Positions 1-12,484 of a stretch of 60,000 nucleotides of DNA are shown piece after piece. Numbering within the stretch: the first letter of the stretch is position 1; every line of letters starts with the position of its first letter. The stretch lies in the NCBI GenBank assembly GCA_914767715.1, contig OU612065.1, positions 36,458,001-36,518,000 of the forward strand, given 5' to 3'. Source of the DNA: Membranipora membranacea (lineage: Eukaryota; Bryozoa; Gymnolaemata; Cheilostomatida; Membraniporidae). Under the pieces are notes generated by a model. The model saw nothing but the letters and a program-made list of their open reading frames with translations, did not search any database and was not told the DNA's origin. The translations under genes were made by a program, and so were the position numbers.

Positions 1-100
1 CCTCTCACTTAATCAGAAAACGTAAGAAGACAACACTTTGATTACTTAATTTGTCAAAAGTAATAGAAGTCGCTGATTTTGACGGTTGAGTGTTACTCAC

Positions 101-765
101 CTAGAAACTCTACTGTCACCGTTCGAGAGTAGTATTCTTCTGGAGAGCTGGCTGGTACATTCGATCTGTGCTGCTGCCGACCACACCGCCTGGGGATAGA
201 TGGCTGAACATTGAGTTTGGCAGCTAGCTCTTCAGCTTGTACATACCACATCTTGCTGTAGTCATTGATATTCTCTCTGAAGCAAACTAACTTCCTTTCA
301 GTGTTGTTGATGAGTGTGTTAGCACTAGCCAAATCAATGCTGCGACCTGGTGGAATTGGAATATAAACAGCAAATATGATGAATAGTGTAAGACCACATA
401 CGATACGACGGGGCACCGTTTTGTATCATACTTTTTGAGTTGGTGGTTTGACGTTCTGTAAAAAGTGAATGGCTAAGTGAACTACCCGTTATATGAGTAG
501 AAGTTGGTAAATAAAATGATCCATATAAACTTAATGCATGCTGGCTTGACATACAGCCATAAAATTATAACCTCATATTTTGCCCGAGATAACACAAGTC
601 AATGTTCTCTTACCTTGAAGTCTCACACATAGTTCCTTACCGGAAGCCATGATGTTGGAGCAGACGACCAACGAGTATATAAACGAGAAGCTCATCAGAG
701 CCCTGAGCATGTTAGAGATGTTATCCCGGTCAGTACGGTACTCTCTCTCTCTCTGACGACATTGC
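101..765 (-). mobile_element. hAT/ZMYM1-like transposase, two exons, runs off left edge
   Basis: Two minus-strand exons, about 614-765 and 101-346, join in frame. The first ends with residues resembling the ZMYM1/hAT segment FSFIYSLVVCSNIMASGKEL followed by LCVRLQG, and the second continues RSIDLASANTLINN and reaches PRRCGRQQHRSNVPA and EEYYSRTV. This RQ.HR.N.PA..P.EYY signature is well known from the hAT-type 'repressor of the inhibitor of protein kinase' and ZMYM1 families. The donors at 613/612 and 100/99 fit GT, and the second donor leads out of the window, so the dimerisation domain is not seen. The start is also missing; the upstream acceptor near 766 is a guess. No stop falls within the two exons. 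Whether it is a live transposon, a domesticated gene or a relic cannot be told here. Confidence 0.72.
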
Positions 766-1696
766 CTGTAGACTTTCTCCAATGTGTGGTAACAATTCTA
801 TTGTGGTCTCCAGAGCAGTGTATCTAAAACAAGTGAAGCCTGTGGATTACGGGTCTTTCATTTTCATGCTGTTTGTCAATTCTCCTCCTCTTTTTAAACT
901 CTTTTTATTTGTCTCTTGGTACAATAAAGGTCCATACAATTTCAACACAATGGCTCAACCTCACACCAACAAAAAATTGGTAGGATCTGTTCAGTTCAGT
1001 ATTACCTTTAGTATATTGCCTTCAGTTTTACCTATTTTAGGATGGCTTAAATAGTTACCGTTTGACCCATCTTGTCTTTGAGAGTGAGTATAGTTTCTTC
1101 TGAGCAGTGGTTTCTGATGTTGATTCGATCGTATGTGTCAGCTTGGCTTGTGTCTTTGGGCTGTCCGAGAAGAACGAACACAGGACCGCTTGTGTATAAT
1201 CATATCGCCTATCAAGTGCATATTTTCCTAGTATTATTCAACGACATTTCATACAAGACAGTACCTGCAAATGATTCCTAGGCACAAAATTAAATTAAAA
1301 ACAATCAACTCTAATACCAGGCTGGGGTGATGCAATTGGAGGCACACGAAATATCCAGCAAAACATGTGATTGATATAAATTATTTTCTGATTGGCTGTA
1401 TACTCTTGCAAGGTTTCATCAGAGCTAGATTAAGTTGGAATTGGAAACATTTTTCCGGACTCTAAGATACTTTACTTCATACGAGCCGGCACAGAATTTC
1501 TATCTGTTTGGGTTTGGCTCTGGAAGATAATTCGAAGAATCATCTCAATTATCATTCTCGAGCTTGGTTTATCTAATACAGCACCAAATAAATTAAGGAG
1601 CGTATCTATGGTGATATAATAAATTCTACCATTTGAGGCCACTCTGACCCTTCGCTTCGTCATTTCAGATATATTGTCAGATCAAGCAAAACTTAC
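766..1696. other. no gene supported; junction between two transposon remnants
   Basis: This stretch lies between the hAT-like exons and the last recognisable exon of the THAP transposase relic. A 63-codon minus-strand reading frame at 1472-1663 has no recognised motif and does not resemble the expected transposase C-terminus. The expected C-terminal half of the neighbouring transposase was not found here. Confidence 0.5.
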
Positions 1697-4600
1697 CTAC
1701 CTATCGGATCATGATGGCATCTGGTGAACTTCTCATGCCCATTGAATCCTTCATGGACATTTGAGATGTGGAGAAGCATAGACTTCACCATCTCCACCAG
1801 AAGCTCTGCATCCCCATTACAGGTAGTGCTGGAATACCATATGTGATTCTTTATGTGAGAAATCCAAGGCACAAGCTCCTTTTGATCTTTAGTCTTACAC
1901 TCCTGATAAAAAGCTTTCGCAAAGTTTTTAGTCCAATGCCACACGTCCTAAAAATGAGTGGAAATATAATATAGAGATGCTGGTGTAAAATTTAAACAAT
2001 TAAATCAAAGCGCACAGGTTTACTCAATTCTGACTTCCAGCATGAACGCACAATAACTTATTCTTTGAGGTGACTATGGTACTAATTTTCCTCTATTCTG
2101 AGAGCTGTGATTTAACTAAGCATGCGCTTTGCATATCTTTGAGAGCAGAGCCTCATTTGTGGTGTTTGTCATCGTCCGCTTGCGTCGAAGCCGATTTATA
2201 TTTTGTGTTTGTAGGTTTACCTGATTGTGAATGATGTGGGGATAAACAATTCGCATCAGTAGAGCAATACCGAGATGACCGTCTGTGGTGACAACCCTAA
2301 TACTAAATTCAGATGTTGTGTCTTCCATGATTTCTAAGAAAGCCTGGTTTCAGCTGCCTGAGAGGATGTGACAGCTCTAGTCTCTAATGTGACCAATCCA
2401 GTTGACTGAAATGGAAATTTAAATTAACTCAATTCTCTTTTCAGCAAAACCACCTCCACACTCAATTAAGAGTAACTTTGCAATGATGTGAGGTGATCTA
2501 GTCTAAGGTTACCAATGTCAAACTAAATATAAAAAATATATTATACTCATCATCTGGAAATTGTCATCCATCAGTCATATGCCTTTGTCTTTATTTTGAT
2601 AAATATGCTCAAATTTTTTCACATTCTATATACAACTATATCTGGGAGTTTGGGAGTTTATGGTTATGTTGCATTTTAATTATTTTATTTGGATTTGATG
2701 ATTAATATGTTGAGTAACTGAATAAAAATCCAATTCTTACCACATCAAGGAGCGTGTATGTTCAATAGCGGGCATTATGGCCAGGGTTGTCATGCCTGCC
2801 ATCTCCTGCCAGGTCAGGTTGTACACCTAAACAATACAATACCGTAAGATGTTAGTTATCACTAAAATAAAATAAAACAGCATGTGTAGTACAGCTTCAG
2901 CTCCGTATGTATTTGTCAACAGGCTCATCAGATTACTAGCCAATACTTGTTGATCAGCGGCTTGCACTACAGGAGTCTGACTTACTCGTTATTATAAAAT
3001 CACAATAAATCTGACTTACTTTTTTCAGCAATGATCATCCGAGCCACTCTCATAGTCTCATCGTACATTTGGTTAATGACGGGAATTAGGAGGCTGCGCT
3101 GGTATACATAAAAGAGTGTGCATGATATCACATTTACATTAATCATGCCCATCATGCTTTCTAGTGTGCCATAGGTGTTTCCACTACAAGAGAGATATTC
3201 ATCAACTGCAAACATTTTTGTTGAAACAAAGGTATTATTTTCGCAAAATGTGTTGTTTTCCTGTCATTTCTTTTCAGTAAAGGAAACGCAGTCAGCAACA
3301 TGAACTTGCAATTACAGTTTTCTTTCTTCACCACAGCAGTAAAATACCTGGATACTGCGTCCCCAATCATAACGGAGTGATTATGGCTATTGTAATTAAT
3401 AATAAATTAGTAATTAATAAATAATTCATTAATATAAAATTGGTATTGTTGGCGAGACAAGAAGCCATGTGAATTGTTTTTGTACTCACGAAAGTAGCAC
3501 AGATGCTGCCAGCATAACATTCCCTACATACTTCCTTCCAACCTTGGGTTGGGAATCCCACCTATATGTGTGGATGCATGACGGGCATGTACCTGTGACA
3601 ACAAGGGCTGATCCTTGTTGTCTAAACTTCATCGATATCAAAGCGGGCCATCGACATTCTCTACATGAAAAACAAGAAACCAGATAAAAACTACATCAAT
3701 GGCTCATGCAGCATTACACAAAGGTTGGTGCTGTTACCCCACAGCAGACCAGGGAGCTAGTCCAAAACTCCCTGTGCATATGTTGATTTTAGGAGTTGCA
3801 TTCTTAAGTTGCAGGAGACAATAACACTGGTAAATTTATGTAAGAATACGGGAAAGACTGTGTGGTCAGGGAGTTTTGTGTTAACACAGGCAGAATTGTT
3901 TTGTACCCCGGGCAGCGTGGCACTGTAGTACATTGTATTTGGATGGGAAAATCTAAACAGACTGACCCTTTAGCCACAAATGATAGAATTTCAATATTCT
4001 TGAACATAACTTACGTCTTTAAATAGCAAACGGAGTTGTGTGTCGAAAACAATCCACTTGTCACAATCAGCCAGAGTCTCAGAGCCCTTCTCTTTTCAAC
4101 ACCTGGAATTAATAAAGCATTTTGTATATTTTATGTACACTCTATCCTTGTGGGAGTGATACCATAACAAAAACTCCACTTGGCTCATTGAAATCCACCG
4201 AGGAAAAAACAACGTTTCAATTTTAAAACATGAGTTTGGTTTAAGTTGGTAGCTGATTGATTTTTCAAACCAAGTACCAAACGGGTATGTGAGTACTTTC
4301 ATGTACAAATCCACGATAAAGTAATATCTAAGGACAGATCACCAAAATCTATGAGACAAAATACTATTACAGCAAATTGTAAAATAACTCATGTGATATA
4401 ATGACTATCAAGGAGAACACAGTGGATGATTGCTAAGATTTTAGTTTCCATGTTAATAAAGCAAAACAAGTGTGCTGTATAGATTTATAAATCGCAATGC
4501 ATTACTGTGAATTTTACAAACCAATATCATCATCACTGATATCTGTAGTATCAGATGATTCCGACAAATCAAGTGATGGAAACCTCGCCTGGTCTGGCTC

Positions 4601-4720
4601 AACCTCCATCGGCTCCGACTCTTCTTGAATCATAGTTTGGGTCCCCGTAGTAACAGCAGATGGACCTTGTACATCCAGGGTGTACAGGTAATCGTGGTCC
4701 CTGACTGGACTCTCCATCAT
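1697..4720 (-). pseudogene. decayed THAP-family (Kolobok-like) DNA transposase copy
   Basis: Seven minus-strand exon remnants in order match the family of the intact copy at 7146-11826: 4514-4720 (acidic linker), about 4015-4075 (KWIVFDTQLRLLFKD), 3490-3660 (CPSCIHT, then VMLAASVLLS), 3020-3183 (NTYGTLESMMG), 2741-2826 (AGDGRHDNPGHNARY), 2221-2405 (VVTTDGHLGIA) and 1697-1947 (DVWHWTKNFAKAF, GDAELL). Family knowledge places the catalytic acidic residues around the GDGR and TTD.H motifs; that assignment is inferred. A TGA at 2764-2762 interrupts the GDGR exon where the family has glycine, and the 2221-2405 exon changes frame around 2345. No THAP zinc finger or C-terminal region was found. The copy is therefore almost certainly inactive. 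Confidence 0.8.
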
Positions 4721-5454
4721 AGCTGTTTGTGTTCCCTGGAATCACAACAACAACAAAGCGGATTCTTTATTCACTAGTTATCTCTTATGTTACGGTGGCT
4801 AAAGTGCCAAATATGGCTTTTTGTTTCTCATAATGGTACTACATGGAAATAATACTGAGCTAACAGTACCTAACCCGTTTGTGTAGCTACTGGAACGGTT
4901 ATTGATAAATTCAAGAAAAGCAACATTCATTATAGAAATTTATCCTGTTCTGAATGAGCACTAAAACCCGTCGCTAACGATGGGTGTTGTTCGACATGTG
5001 GCACATGCTGAATGTGACATGTGTACAGCACTCAAGGCCTATAACATTGCTGTTTGTGCTGAAGGGGCCGCCGCGCGAGTGCTTCAGGACGTACAGCACC
5101 AGCTACACATCTCACAACACATGAATGTCGGATTGGACTAAAAATATGTCTTAGCACGAAATTGGGCTGCTTCAACAAACCCTCTGCTATGACTGTTTCA
5201 TAAAACTTGCTACTTCCCATACAGAGCTGGACTTTTTCTGTAATGTTGGTACATCCATCTTATAAGGAAATTGTACATTTTCCTGTGTTATATAGCATAA
5301 AATGGTTGGCAGATCATGATCGAGGTAGCATCAGTAATTTCATAAAATAATAAACTTTGTGTAATGTAAAATGAACAATAACAGCCTTACAATGAACAAT
5401 AAAATACTTACGAATGAACAACAAATGAACAACAGTTAGATGTAGGAGTAAGAG

Positions 5455-5530
5455 TAGGAGGTGGATAGAGTGCCGGTCCTTCAGCATGCAAGTGTTGAAG
5501 GTCTTGGGTTCGAATCCCACTGCAGTCCAC
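5455..5530 (+). repeat. tRNA-like sequence, probable SINE head
   Basis: A perfect internal promoter B box, GGTTCGAATCC, lies at 5507-5517. A weak A-box-like segment (GTGGATAGAGTGCC) is about 45 bases upstream. An anticodon-like stem TTCAGCA/TGTTGAA lies between them, with a six-base loop rather than seven. It is therefore unlikely to be a functional tRNA and more likely the head of a tRNA-derived SINE whose body may run to about 5650. Confidence 0.5.
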
Positions 5531-6434
5531 TGACTAATGGGAGTTGTTGGACCTCCAGGTGTGCTCCGACCTGCCTACAAACTGAGAGCAAATTGGCGCG
5601 GACAATGCAGCCTCGCCCTTAAGGCACACTATTTCGCCGCCACCATGTGGTGAGTGACTAACTATTGGGATTTTAACGGACGATTGTTTTAACCAACGAC
5701 TTATGATATCCCTGCTAGATTTTTGCTTTGGAGAGCAAGGCTCATCTAACAAAATAACACTGAAGTCCTGCTGATAGACAGGTGAAGACAAAATTAAAGA
5801 TGAACTGGAAGTCAAAACCCACTAGGCCAATACCTGCACAGGTCAATACAGGACCCTATATTGAGTTGGTAATTATCTTCACTTTCACTTGTTGTGACAT
5901 CACTAACCTAGTATCCCAGAATTCAGTTCACAATTTACGTCACAATACCTACTCGCATAGCATTGAATGAATAAATGTGCATTGCATCATTTTTTTCAAA
6001 CTCATTTTTCTCAGTTAAATGAAATTTTTTTTCTTCAATCTCTTGGATCTACCACAATATTGCATATATGAAATCTATTTTTCAAATCAAAAATAAAAAT
6101 AATTGCTGAATAAAAAAGATTTTTTCAGGGGTGTAGGAATATAAAAGTTCAAAGTTCTCACTCTTGAATTCACGCTGCTTGCCTGCAGAGTGTTACCTAA
6201 AGTCTTTTGCAATTTACTATATCTGTATCTATTCACTCTACATATGTATTGTCCTCAGCTTAGTTCAATACTTTGTCAGCAGAACCTGTACACATTCATC
6301 CACAGCTATAGTAAGCTTTCCTTGTCTACAGACTCATTTGAGACAAGTACTAGGTAAGTGAAGTTCCTTTGATTGAATTTATTGATGATGATACATAATT
6401 ACATACAAGTCTAGTAGACTACTAAACTTGTATA

Positions 6435-6474
6435 CATCCAGACCAAGGACTACAAGTAGTCCTTGGTCTGGATG
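6435..6474. repeat. perfect 19-bp hairpin with 2-base loop
   Basis: The arm at 6435-6453 begins CATCCAGACCAAGG and its exact reverse complement lies at 6456-6474, separated by AA. It is not near any coding region. Confidence 0.9.
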
Positions 6475-6570
6475 GATAACAGCACTCTTGTCTTTTCCAT
6501 CATTCATAATGATAGGATAAGATGGATAGGCAAGGGTGATGTGCTTGGATAGGAATGTTGTTGAGCAAAA

Positions 6571-6665
6571 TCAGTCTTCATGCACTGTATAGTGTATGGA
6601 GTTGTATATATATATATATATATATATATATACTTTTATAACTCCCTGAAGTGCATGAAGACTGA
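6571..6665. repeat. fold-back element with (TA)n core
   Basis: The 16-base arm TCAGTCTTCATGCACT at 6571-6586 is matched by its exact reverse complement at 6650-6665, with a TA dinucleotide run at about 6605-6632 between them. Partial pairing continues outwards (AAAATCAG at 6567 and CTGATTTT near 6677). This resembles a small MITE or fold-back element whose loop has expanded as a microsatellite. Confidence 0.75.
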
Positions 6666-7145
6666 GTTCATTCTTGCTGATTTTGTGTGGTAGTTAATGT
6701 CTTGCTGGTGGGAAGAAATATTATGTTATGGCTATGTATGTATTATTGTGGCATCAATGAAAAACAGTGTCAACAACAGGCAGCCATGTCACAGTCAATC
6801 AAAAATGATTCAGTTCAGCTGCAACTTGTTGAGCATGCATCATCAGCTATAGACTTAGACATATTCATATATAATGACCAACAAATGCCTGCCTACATTT
6901 ATGATATTCACATCTCATTTCTTGGTTTGCACTCTTCTCAATTCATTGATCACCTTGGCCATGTCTGACTACTATCACAGTGTAGCCTGCCTGTGAAATT
7001 GCTATCTATACCATCCCAAATAATTTACTCATATAAATATTTATCTAGAACTCAACTAAAAGCTCAAGTCTCTCATAGCTGGTGATATGCTGCTTTTCCC
7101 TTGTTTGCAATTCGTCTAATAATTGAGATTATTTGTTTTGTAGTG

Positions 7146-10100
7146 ATGGCTTCATTCTGCAGTGTGTTCGGATGTTCTACACAAAAGTTTCTTGCGCCTC
7201 TCAGGAAGGACTCAGCTTATGTATTCAGTTTTCCTAAGGAGAGTAAAGACACGGCGAGATACCATGAGTGGCATGTCTTCTGCGGTAGAGACTTTACACC
7301 GGGCCCGAAGGCGGGGATATGCCACAGACATTTTACTGAGGAGGATTTTTTGAATCCTGCTTTCTATGACTTCAAGAGAGCTAGTGATCCAAGGTAGACT
7401 CATGTTAGGAAATTTGCCTGCTGTGTCAATTCAAATCAATTCATAATCCAAATTTTGATAAGATTTTGTCATATTTGAAGAATTATTGGCAAAACTGTTT
7501 ATGAAAGGCTAGGGCTATGCAACTTACACATACCTTTAGCTATCACGCATGGTGCGCCGTATAGCCTTCAACATGTTGGCCGGACACCAATTATTTTATT
7601 TTCTGTACTCAGTTTGCGAGTTTGTTTTGAGCTTACTGATTCTTTATTCATTTATATTCTAGTGCAAAAGTTCGACTGGACCTCAAGCCAACAGCTTCAC
7701 CCTCACTCAATCCTCCCGTTCCTAAGTTTTATTGGAAGATAATATTTCTGAGTGGAAGAGCTCACCTAGATGACATCATCATTGTCAAAACGCAATGATT
7801 GTTCCCTAGTAGTGGCAAGTGATCAGACTCTTATTACGGCTTTTGCTAAAGTTTATTAGCCGGCAAGTGGAGTTGATCATGCACAGGTGCTGTGCACGTA
7901 TTTGCTTGCTCATACAACCAATATTTTTATTTTAGTTGGTGCGGATGTTTCCGAGTATGGTGCGGTGGTATCTGTGACCATGCATTGTTCTAATCACCAC
8001 AAGACTGTGTGGCAGAGTGCCGGGCGATCAAGGTCAGACTCAAAGCCAATGAATGCTCTACTTTCTGGAGCCATTCTCTACACTGGCTCTCAACCTGCAA
8101 AGGTCTCCGAGTGAGTTGCTAAATGATTTCACCTGAGGGCACAATCAAAATTTGATGGAAATGATGTTATCATATCAAAGTAAGGTCCGATTTTTTCATG
8201 TCAGTTGGTAGATTATAATGTTTGCAATTGTAAAACAGTTATAAGAAATGAAAAGGTTGATGGAGGCCAAATAGTCCAATTTTCAGTTGAGATGAAAAGT
8301 GGGAATAAATGTGCATAATGAATAGCACCTTCATGTTGTTGTAGATATATGAGTGCCAACAAGCTAAAGTTCCCATCGGAGAGCTTGTTTTTCAAGTATC
8401 AGTTGGAGATGTTTTGTGCCGTGGTCTTGCTTTGCTGGTTGGAAGAGCAGGAGAAGGCCATACAGATGAGTAAGGCAAATGATGACCTCATCATTGGAGG
8501 AGATGCTCGTTGTGATTGTGAGTAATTATGTCCAAAAGTTGGAGGTTGATCACAGATTTTCCTACCCGCGCAGTGAAAACCTTGAACACAACATTGTCAC
8601 CAAAAGAAGGCCAATATAACGATTCAACTCTGCAATGAGACATCGAAGCTAAATATTATACAAAAGTTGTAAGCAGCTTACAAGATCCCACCTTGATCTG
8701 GGCATGGTGGTTTGGTAACAATATCAATGGTGAGCCTTGCATACCAGATTTTGGGTTTTGTGAATGAGTCAGATTGCAATATTTTACTTATTATCTTCAG
8801 GTATGGGTTATTGTGCTCAGTTCGGGAGCTACGGTGTCATGGACCTGAAAACTAACAAGATTCTGGATATCCAAGCAGTCTCTGTAAGTTGATTGTAGGT
8901 CAGGTTTTCGGGTTTTTTTTTCTGTTTTAAAATGAAACTTGCTCCCTGATAGCGTGTAAGAATTGAAGGATTGAATTTGTTGTATTTTCTGAAAAATCAG
9001 ATTATTTGTGGCGATTTGGATGTTTACATGGACTACAGAAATAGAAAATACGATAACAACTACCATAATATCTACATTTTTATGAAAACTCAATAGTCAA
9101 GTAGCTTGCCCTTACCATTCCATCTTGATATTTATAGAGAGTGGAAACAGAGATGAACTCAGCAGCTATGGAAAAAGAGGGCCTGCTCAGGAGTCTCAGT
9201 AACCTCGCCAGCTATGGACTGACAGTAACAGACCTTGTCACTGATCAACATCCAGCAATTACTAAGATGATGCCAGAAAAGTTTCCAACAATCCGTCATT
9301 GGTATGACGACTGGCATGTGGTCAAAGGTGATTACTTTGTTTTTCTTCCATATTTTCAAACTTTGTTTGTGGCAACAAGTTTGGAAACTCTTTTCCAAGC
9401 AATGTTATCATAGCCATGGGAGCAAAACTGTAATCAAAAATAAGTTTTATGTGGTGGCCAAGCAAAGAATCTCATAAATAATAGGTTAGGTAAGTTAGCT
9501 AGTTGGGGTGTGACCTATATAAGCTAGCACTAAATCTCAATCAAGTAAAGGGAGTAAATAAATGTTAGCTAGCCATAACTTTGACCATTTCAAGCCTATG
9601 GGAAGTGGAAAATTTTCCCTCCTGTGAATATATGTGTAAGTTACTTTCATCAATATGAGTTTTGCTGTTTTATTTAGGAATCAGGAAGAAACTTGTGCCA
9701 ATCACAAAAGACAAGCTGCCTAGAGGTGAAGAGGGAAGGTATGTGCCGCTAACAACAGAGACAGTTGACAGCATTTGTAACAGGTAACAGAGGCCAGAAG
9801 TTTCATGTAATTTCTATTTTCCTATATGAGTTTAAAATCAAGGTCTGTGCTTTCAAAGCTGATCTTCAAACCCGGAACCGACTGAATCTATTTAATTATC
9901 AGCTTCAAAAATCCATGGAATTGATGCACCATTGAACAGATGTAGTGATATAATTTGTTGAATAAACCCTATTCATTTGAATTCGGTGTAAAATTTGAGA
10001 TCACTTGCTTCGCCGATAACTACTAATTGCAGCGTGTCGGTATCCTTAGAAGTAGCACGTATAATGTCTGCTGTACAATTTAAATCTTTTACAAGTTTAC

Positions 10101-11826
10101 ATCAATGATGCAAAAAATTCCTCTCCTTATAGATTATACTATATGGCAGGCCACACAGAAGTCAATGAAAATTATGGTCAAGTTATGGAAGAGAAACGGA
10201 GGGCCATGCTGGGTCACTTGGCAGGTGTACACGAATTTCCAGCTAATGTGTTTTACCAAAAGTGCAGCCATGGAATAAAAACAGACTGGCTAGACTCAGG
10301 TAAGATATCTTCTCTATTCTCATATAATTAGATCTTGAAATCAAAGGGCAAGCAGTTCTCACATTATTTCTGTTGATGAGGAAGGAGTAATGTACTTGTA
10401 CATATATAGCGTGTTGGGAAACTTACTAAAATCCTTAGTGCATAACTAAAAATTCCAAAATACATAGATGTAGAATGTTTCTATATTATACTGTTTTAGG
10501 TAGTCAGGTCTACAAGAAGGTCTGTGCAGTACTTTCTACCCCCCAGCGAGTAAAAGCGATCATGAAGCTTTCACCTCATGGCCAGACAAGTCGACTGGAG
10601 TCCTATCACCGTATAGTCTTATCATTCGCTCCCAAACATCTCTCTTTTGGGTTCCAGGGAATGAATGCTAGGTAAGATATGTAATATACTAATTGAAACA
10701 CTCAATTTTCAGTTTGAGGTTTTGTTGACAAAATGTTCATGCAATACTATATACATAGATTGTTAGTGCACTGTAATCTAGTTTGCAATTCATGAGACGA
10801 AATTAAATCCAGTATGTGTGGTTGTTTTCTTTACCACCTTGTGCCTCAATTTGAGGGTACTGGGTCTTGTTTGCAAATACCACATAGAACAATGCTAACG
10901 AGCAGCTATAGGTAATAGAGATATATTTTTATTTACAGACTACTGCTTGCAGCACTCCGCTACAATGAGAATTGTAATCGGCCTGCGCTGCTGGAGGAAT
11001 CTGGCCAGCTCAAGTTGACGGGGTCGTACCTAAAGTACAAGGGCGGCAAGGGAAAAGCTTCCAAGGTCCGCAGTCGACCAACTACAGGTTTGTAAAACGC
11101 CTCACAAGTTCATATCTAACGAGACAACATACCATGCTAGGCTAGTGACAAGGCTAATGCTAGGCTTGTTGCCTGGTATTAGCCTTGTCACGTGGCCACT
11201 TTTTTTGGTTTTGGGGAAAATATATTGGAACTGTTTTCTATAGTAAGGCACCACTTGTATAAAAGTTCAGCAGCGTAAATATACCAGAGATATCAGGGCA
11301 GGAAGCTATAACTTGCATATTATTTATACATATATGTTGGAAAGATCTGTAATGTAAAGAAGTAATTTATGCTGATAAATTATTTTGTTCACCGTGAGGG
11401 CTATGTCACTATGTGCTCATTGTTGCAGATTATCTCGCAAAGTTGATGGGTCTCACAGAGCGAGTTGCCCGAGGGGATCAGTCCGTGAATCTGCCGACCT
11501 TACCAAGTACACCCCCAACAATGACCAGTAAGATGGAGACGGAGCCTGATTCAGAGGTGAGAGAGAGGTACAAGACAAGATTCAACTGGGCTGCTGCGAC
11601 CCCAGTGCCAGAGCCACTTGCCTCTCCAACAGCTGAAACACAGTCTACGTCTATTCTTGCTGGTGCACTTGCTTCTCCACAGCCATCCACATCTGACCTG
11701 GTGGGTATACCCTCAAAAGCTTCTAAGCCAAAAGCAGCGTCAACTCCTACCACCAGCAAAGTTGTCGCTGTTCCTAAACGTAGGAGCCAGAAAGGGAAAG
11801 GCCCTGAAGGTAAAAAACCAAAGTGA
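7146..11826 (+). mobile_element. THAP-domain DNA transposase (Kolobok-like), 11 exons
   Basis: The ATG at 7146 opens a THAP zinc finger with Cys5, Cys10, Trp42, Cys59 and His62 (CHRHF). Exons traced: 7146-7393, 7663-about 7795, 7936-8110, 8345-8517, 8801-8883, 9138-9327, 9678-9783, 10133-10299, 10500-10671, 10939-11087 and 11429-11826 (stop TGA). Splice phases match at every junction from 7936 onwards. The core carries GGDARCD, TDLVTDQHP and DDWHVVKG, the family's catalytic region, then LAGVHEF, LESYHRIVLSF and LLLAALRYNEN. The last exon is Ser/Pro-rich and ends in a basic tail. Around 7790-7870 the frame cannot be followed cleanly: one frame stops at 7796 while the expected segment SLVVASDQTLITAFAK reads in the next frame, so one frameshift is possible. 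THAP plus this core suggests the Kolobok group; terminal repeats were not identified. Confidence 0.85.
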
Positions 11827-12140
11827 GAGCACTCAACATTTTTATTATTTTCATATTCTTTATGTCAGATAACTTGCTTACTAAATATTGCAACGTCAAT
11901 TTACGATATTGCAGACAGAAGAGTATCACAACAGCCCTCTATTTGTCACAACTTGCATCATCTCAGTTGTGGTTGTTACTCATGTTCTTGCTAGCTGCTC
12001 AATGAATCCATGTGTTTACAATATTACTAACAGCTATTAGACCTTTTTTTTTCCATGATGACTAGTTTCTTCCTTTCATACCAGCTGGGTTGAGTATTAT
12101 TGTATTGTATATCATGCTAGCTAAGTCAATTGTAAATTGT

Positions 12141-12366
12141 CTGTATCCGTAACTCTTTTGTATCTCGTATAATAAACTCTATTGTCAGAGAATGTGCTCT
12201 GATATTTGTTTTCAAGATCTGTATCTGTCTAATCTGAATCTCTGAATCTAAGTCTGTATCAGTAACTCTTTTGTATCTCCTATAATAGACACTATTGTCA
12301 GAGAATGTGCTCTGCTATTTGTTTTCAAGATCTGTATCTGTCTAATCTGAATCTCTGTGAAACAAA
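12141..12366. repeat. 113-bp tandem duplication
   Basis: A segment starting CTGTATCCGTAACTC at 12141 is repeated from 12254 with a few substitutions. Both copies contain TTGTCAGAGAATGTGCTCTG and end in CTGAATCTCTG. It lies between the transposase stop and the convergent ballast-domain gene. Confidence 0.85.
12171..12176 (+). terminator. possible polyadenylation signal AATAAA
   Basis: An AATAAA hexamer lies about 345 bases after the transposase stop at 11826. It also sits inside the first copy of the tandem duplication, where the second copy reads AATAGA instead. Confidence 0.35.
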
Positions 12367-12484
12367 CTAAATATGAGTGAAACCTATTCTTCACTCATGA
12401 AAATATACCTTATGCAAACAATTTATGAACAAACTCATTGATTGATAATTGGTAGCCCTAAAAAGGGCTGTTGGGGTTGATGAT

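Larger units (their letters stand above)
4721..7145. other. intergenic stretch with small repeats
   Basis: No coding region is supported. Short reading frames at 5032-5220, 5534-5815, 6164-6361 and 6687-6968 have no family signature or splice context. The region holds a tRNA-like element near 5463, a perfect hairpin at 6435-6474 and a TA microsatellite in a fold-back at 6571-6665, all listed separately. Confidence 0.6.

Noticed and set aside
782-1281. Two + strand frames of 90 and 69 codons
   Set aside because: Hydrophobic, low-complexity translations of AT-rich DNA with no homology or splice context.
5032-5815. Minus-strand frames that might hold the missing THAP exon of the decayed transposase
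   Set aside because: No C-X2-4-C, Trp and C-X2-H pattern could be found in any frame.
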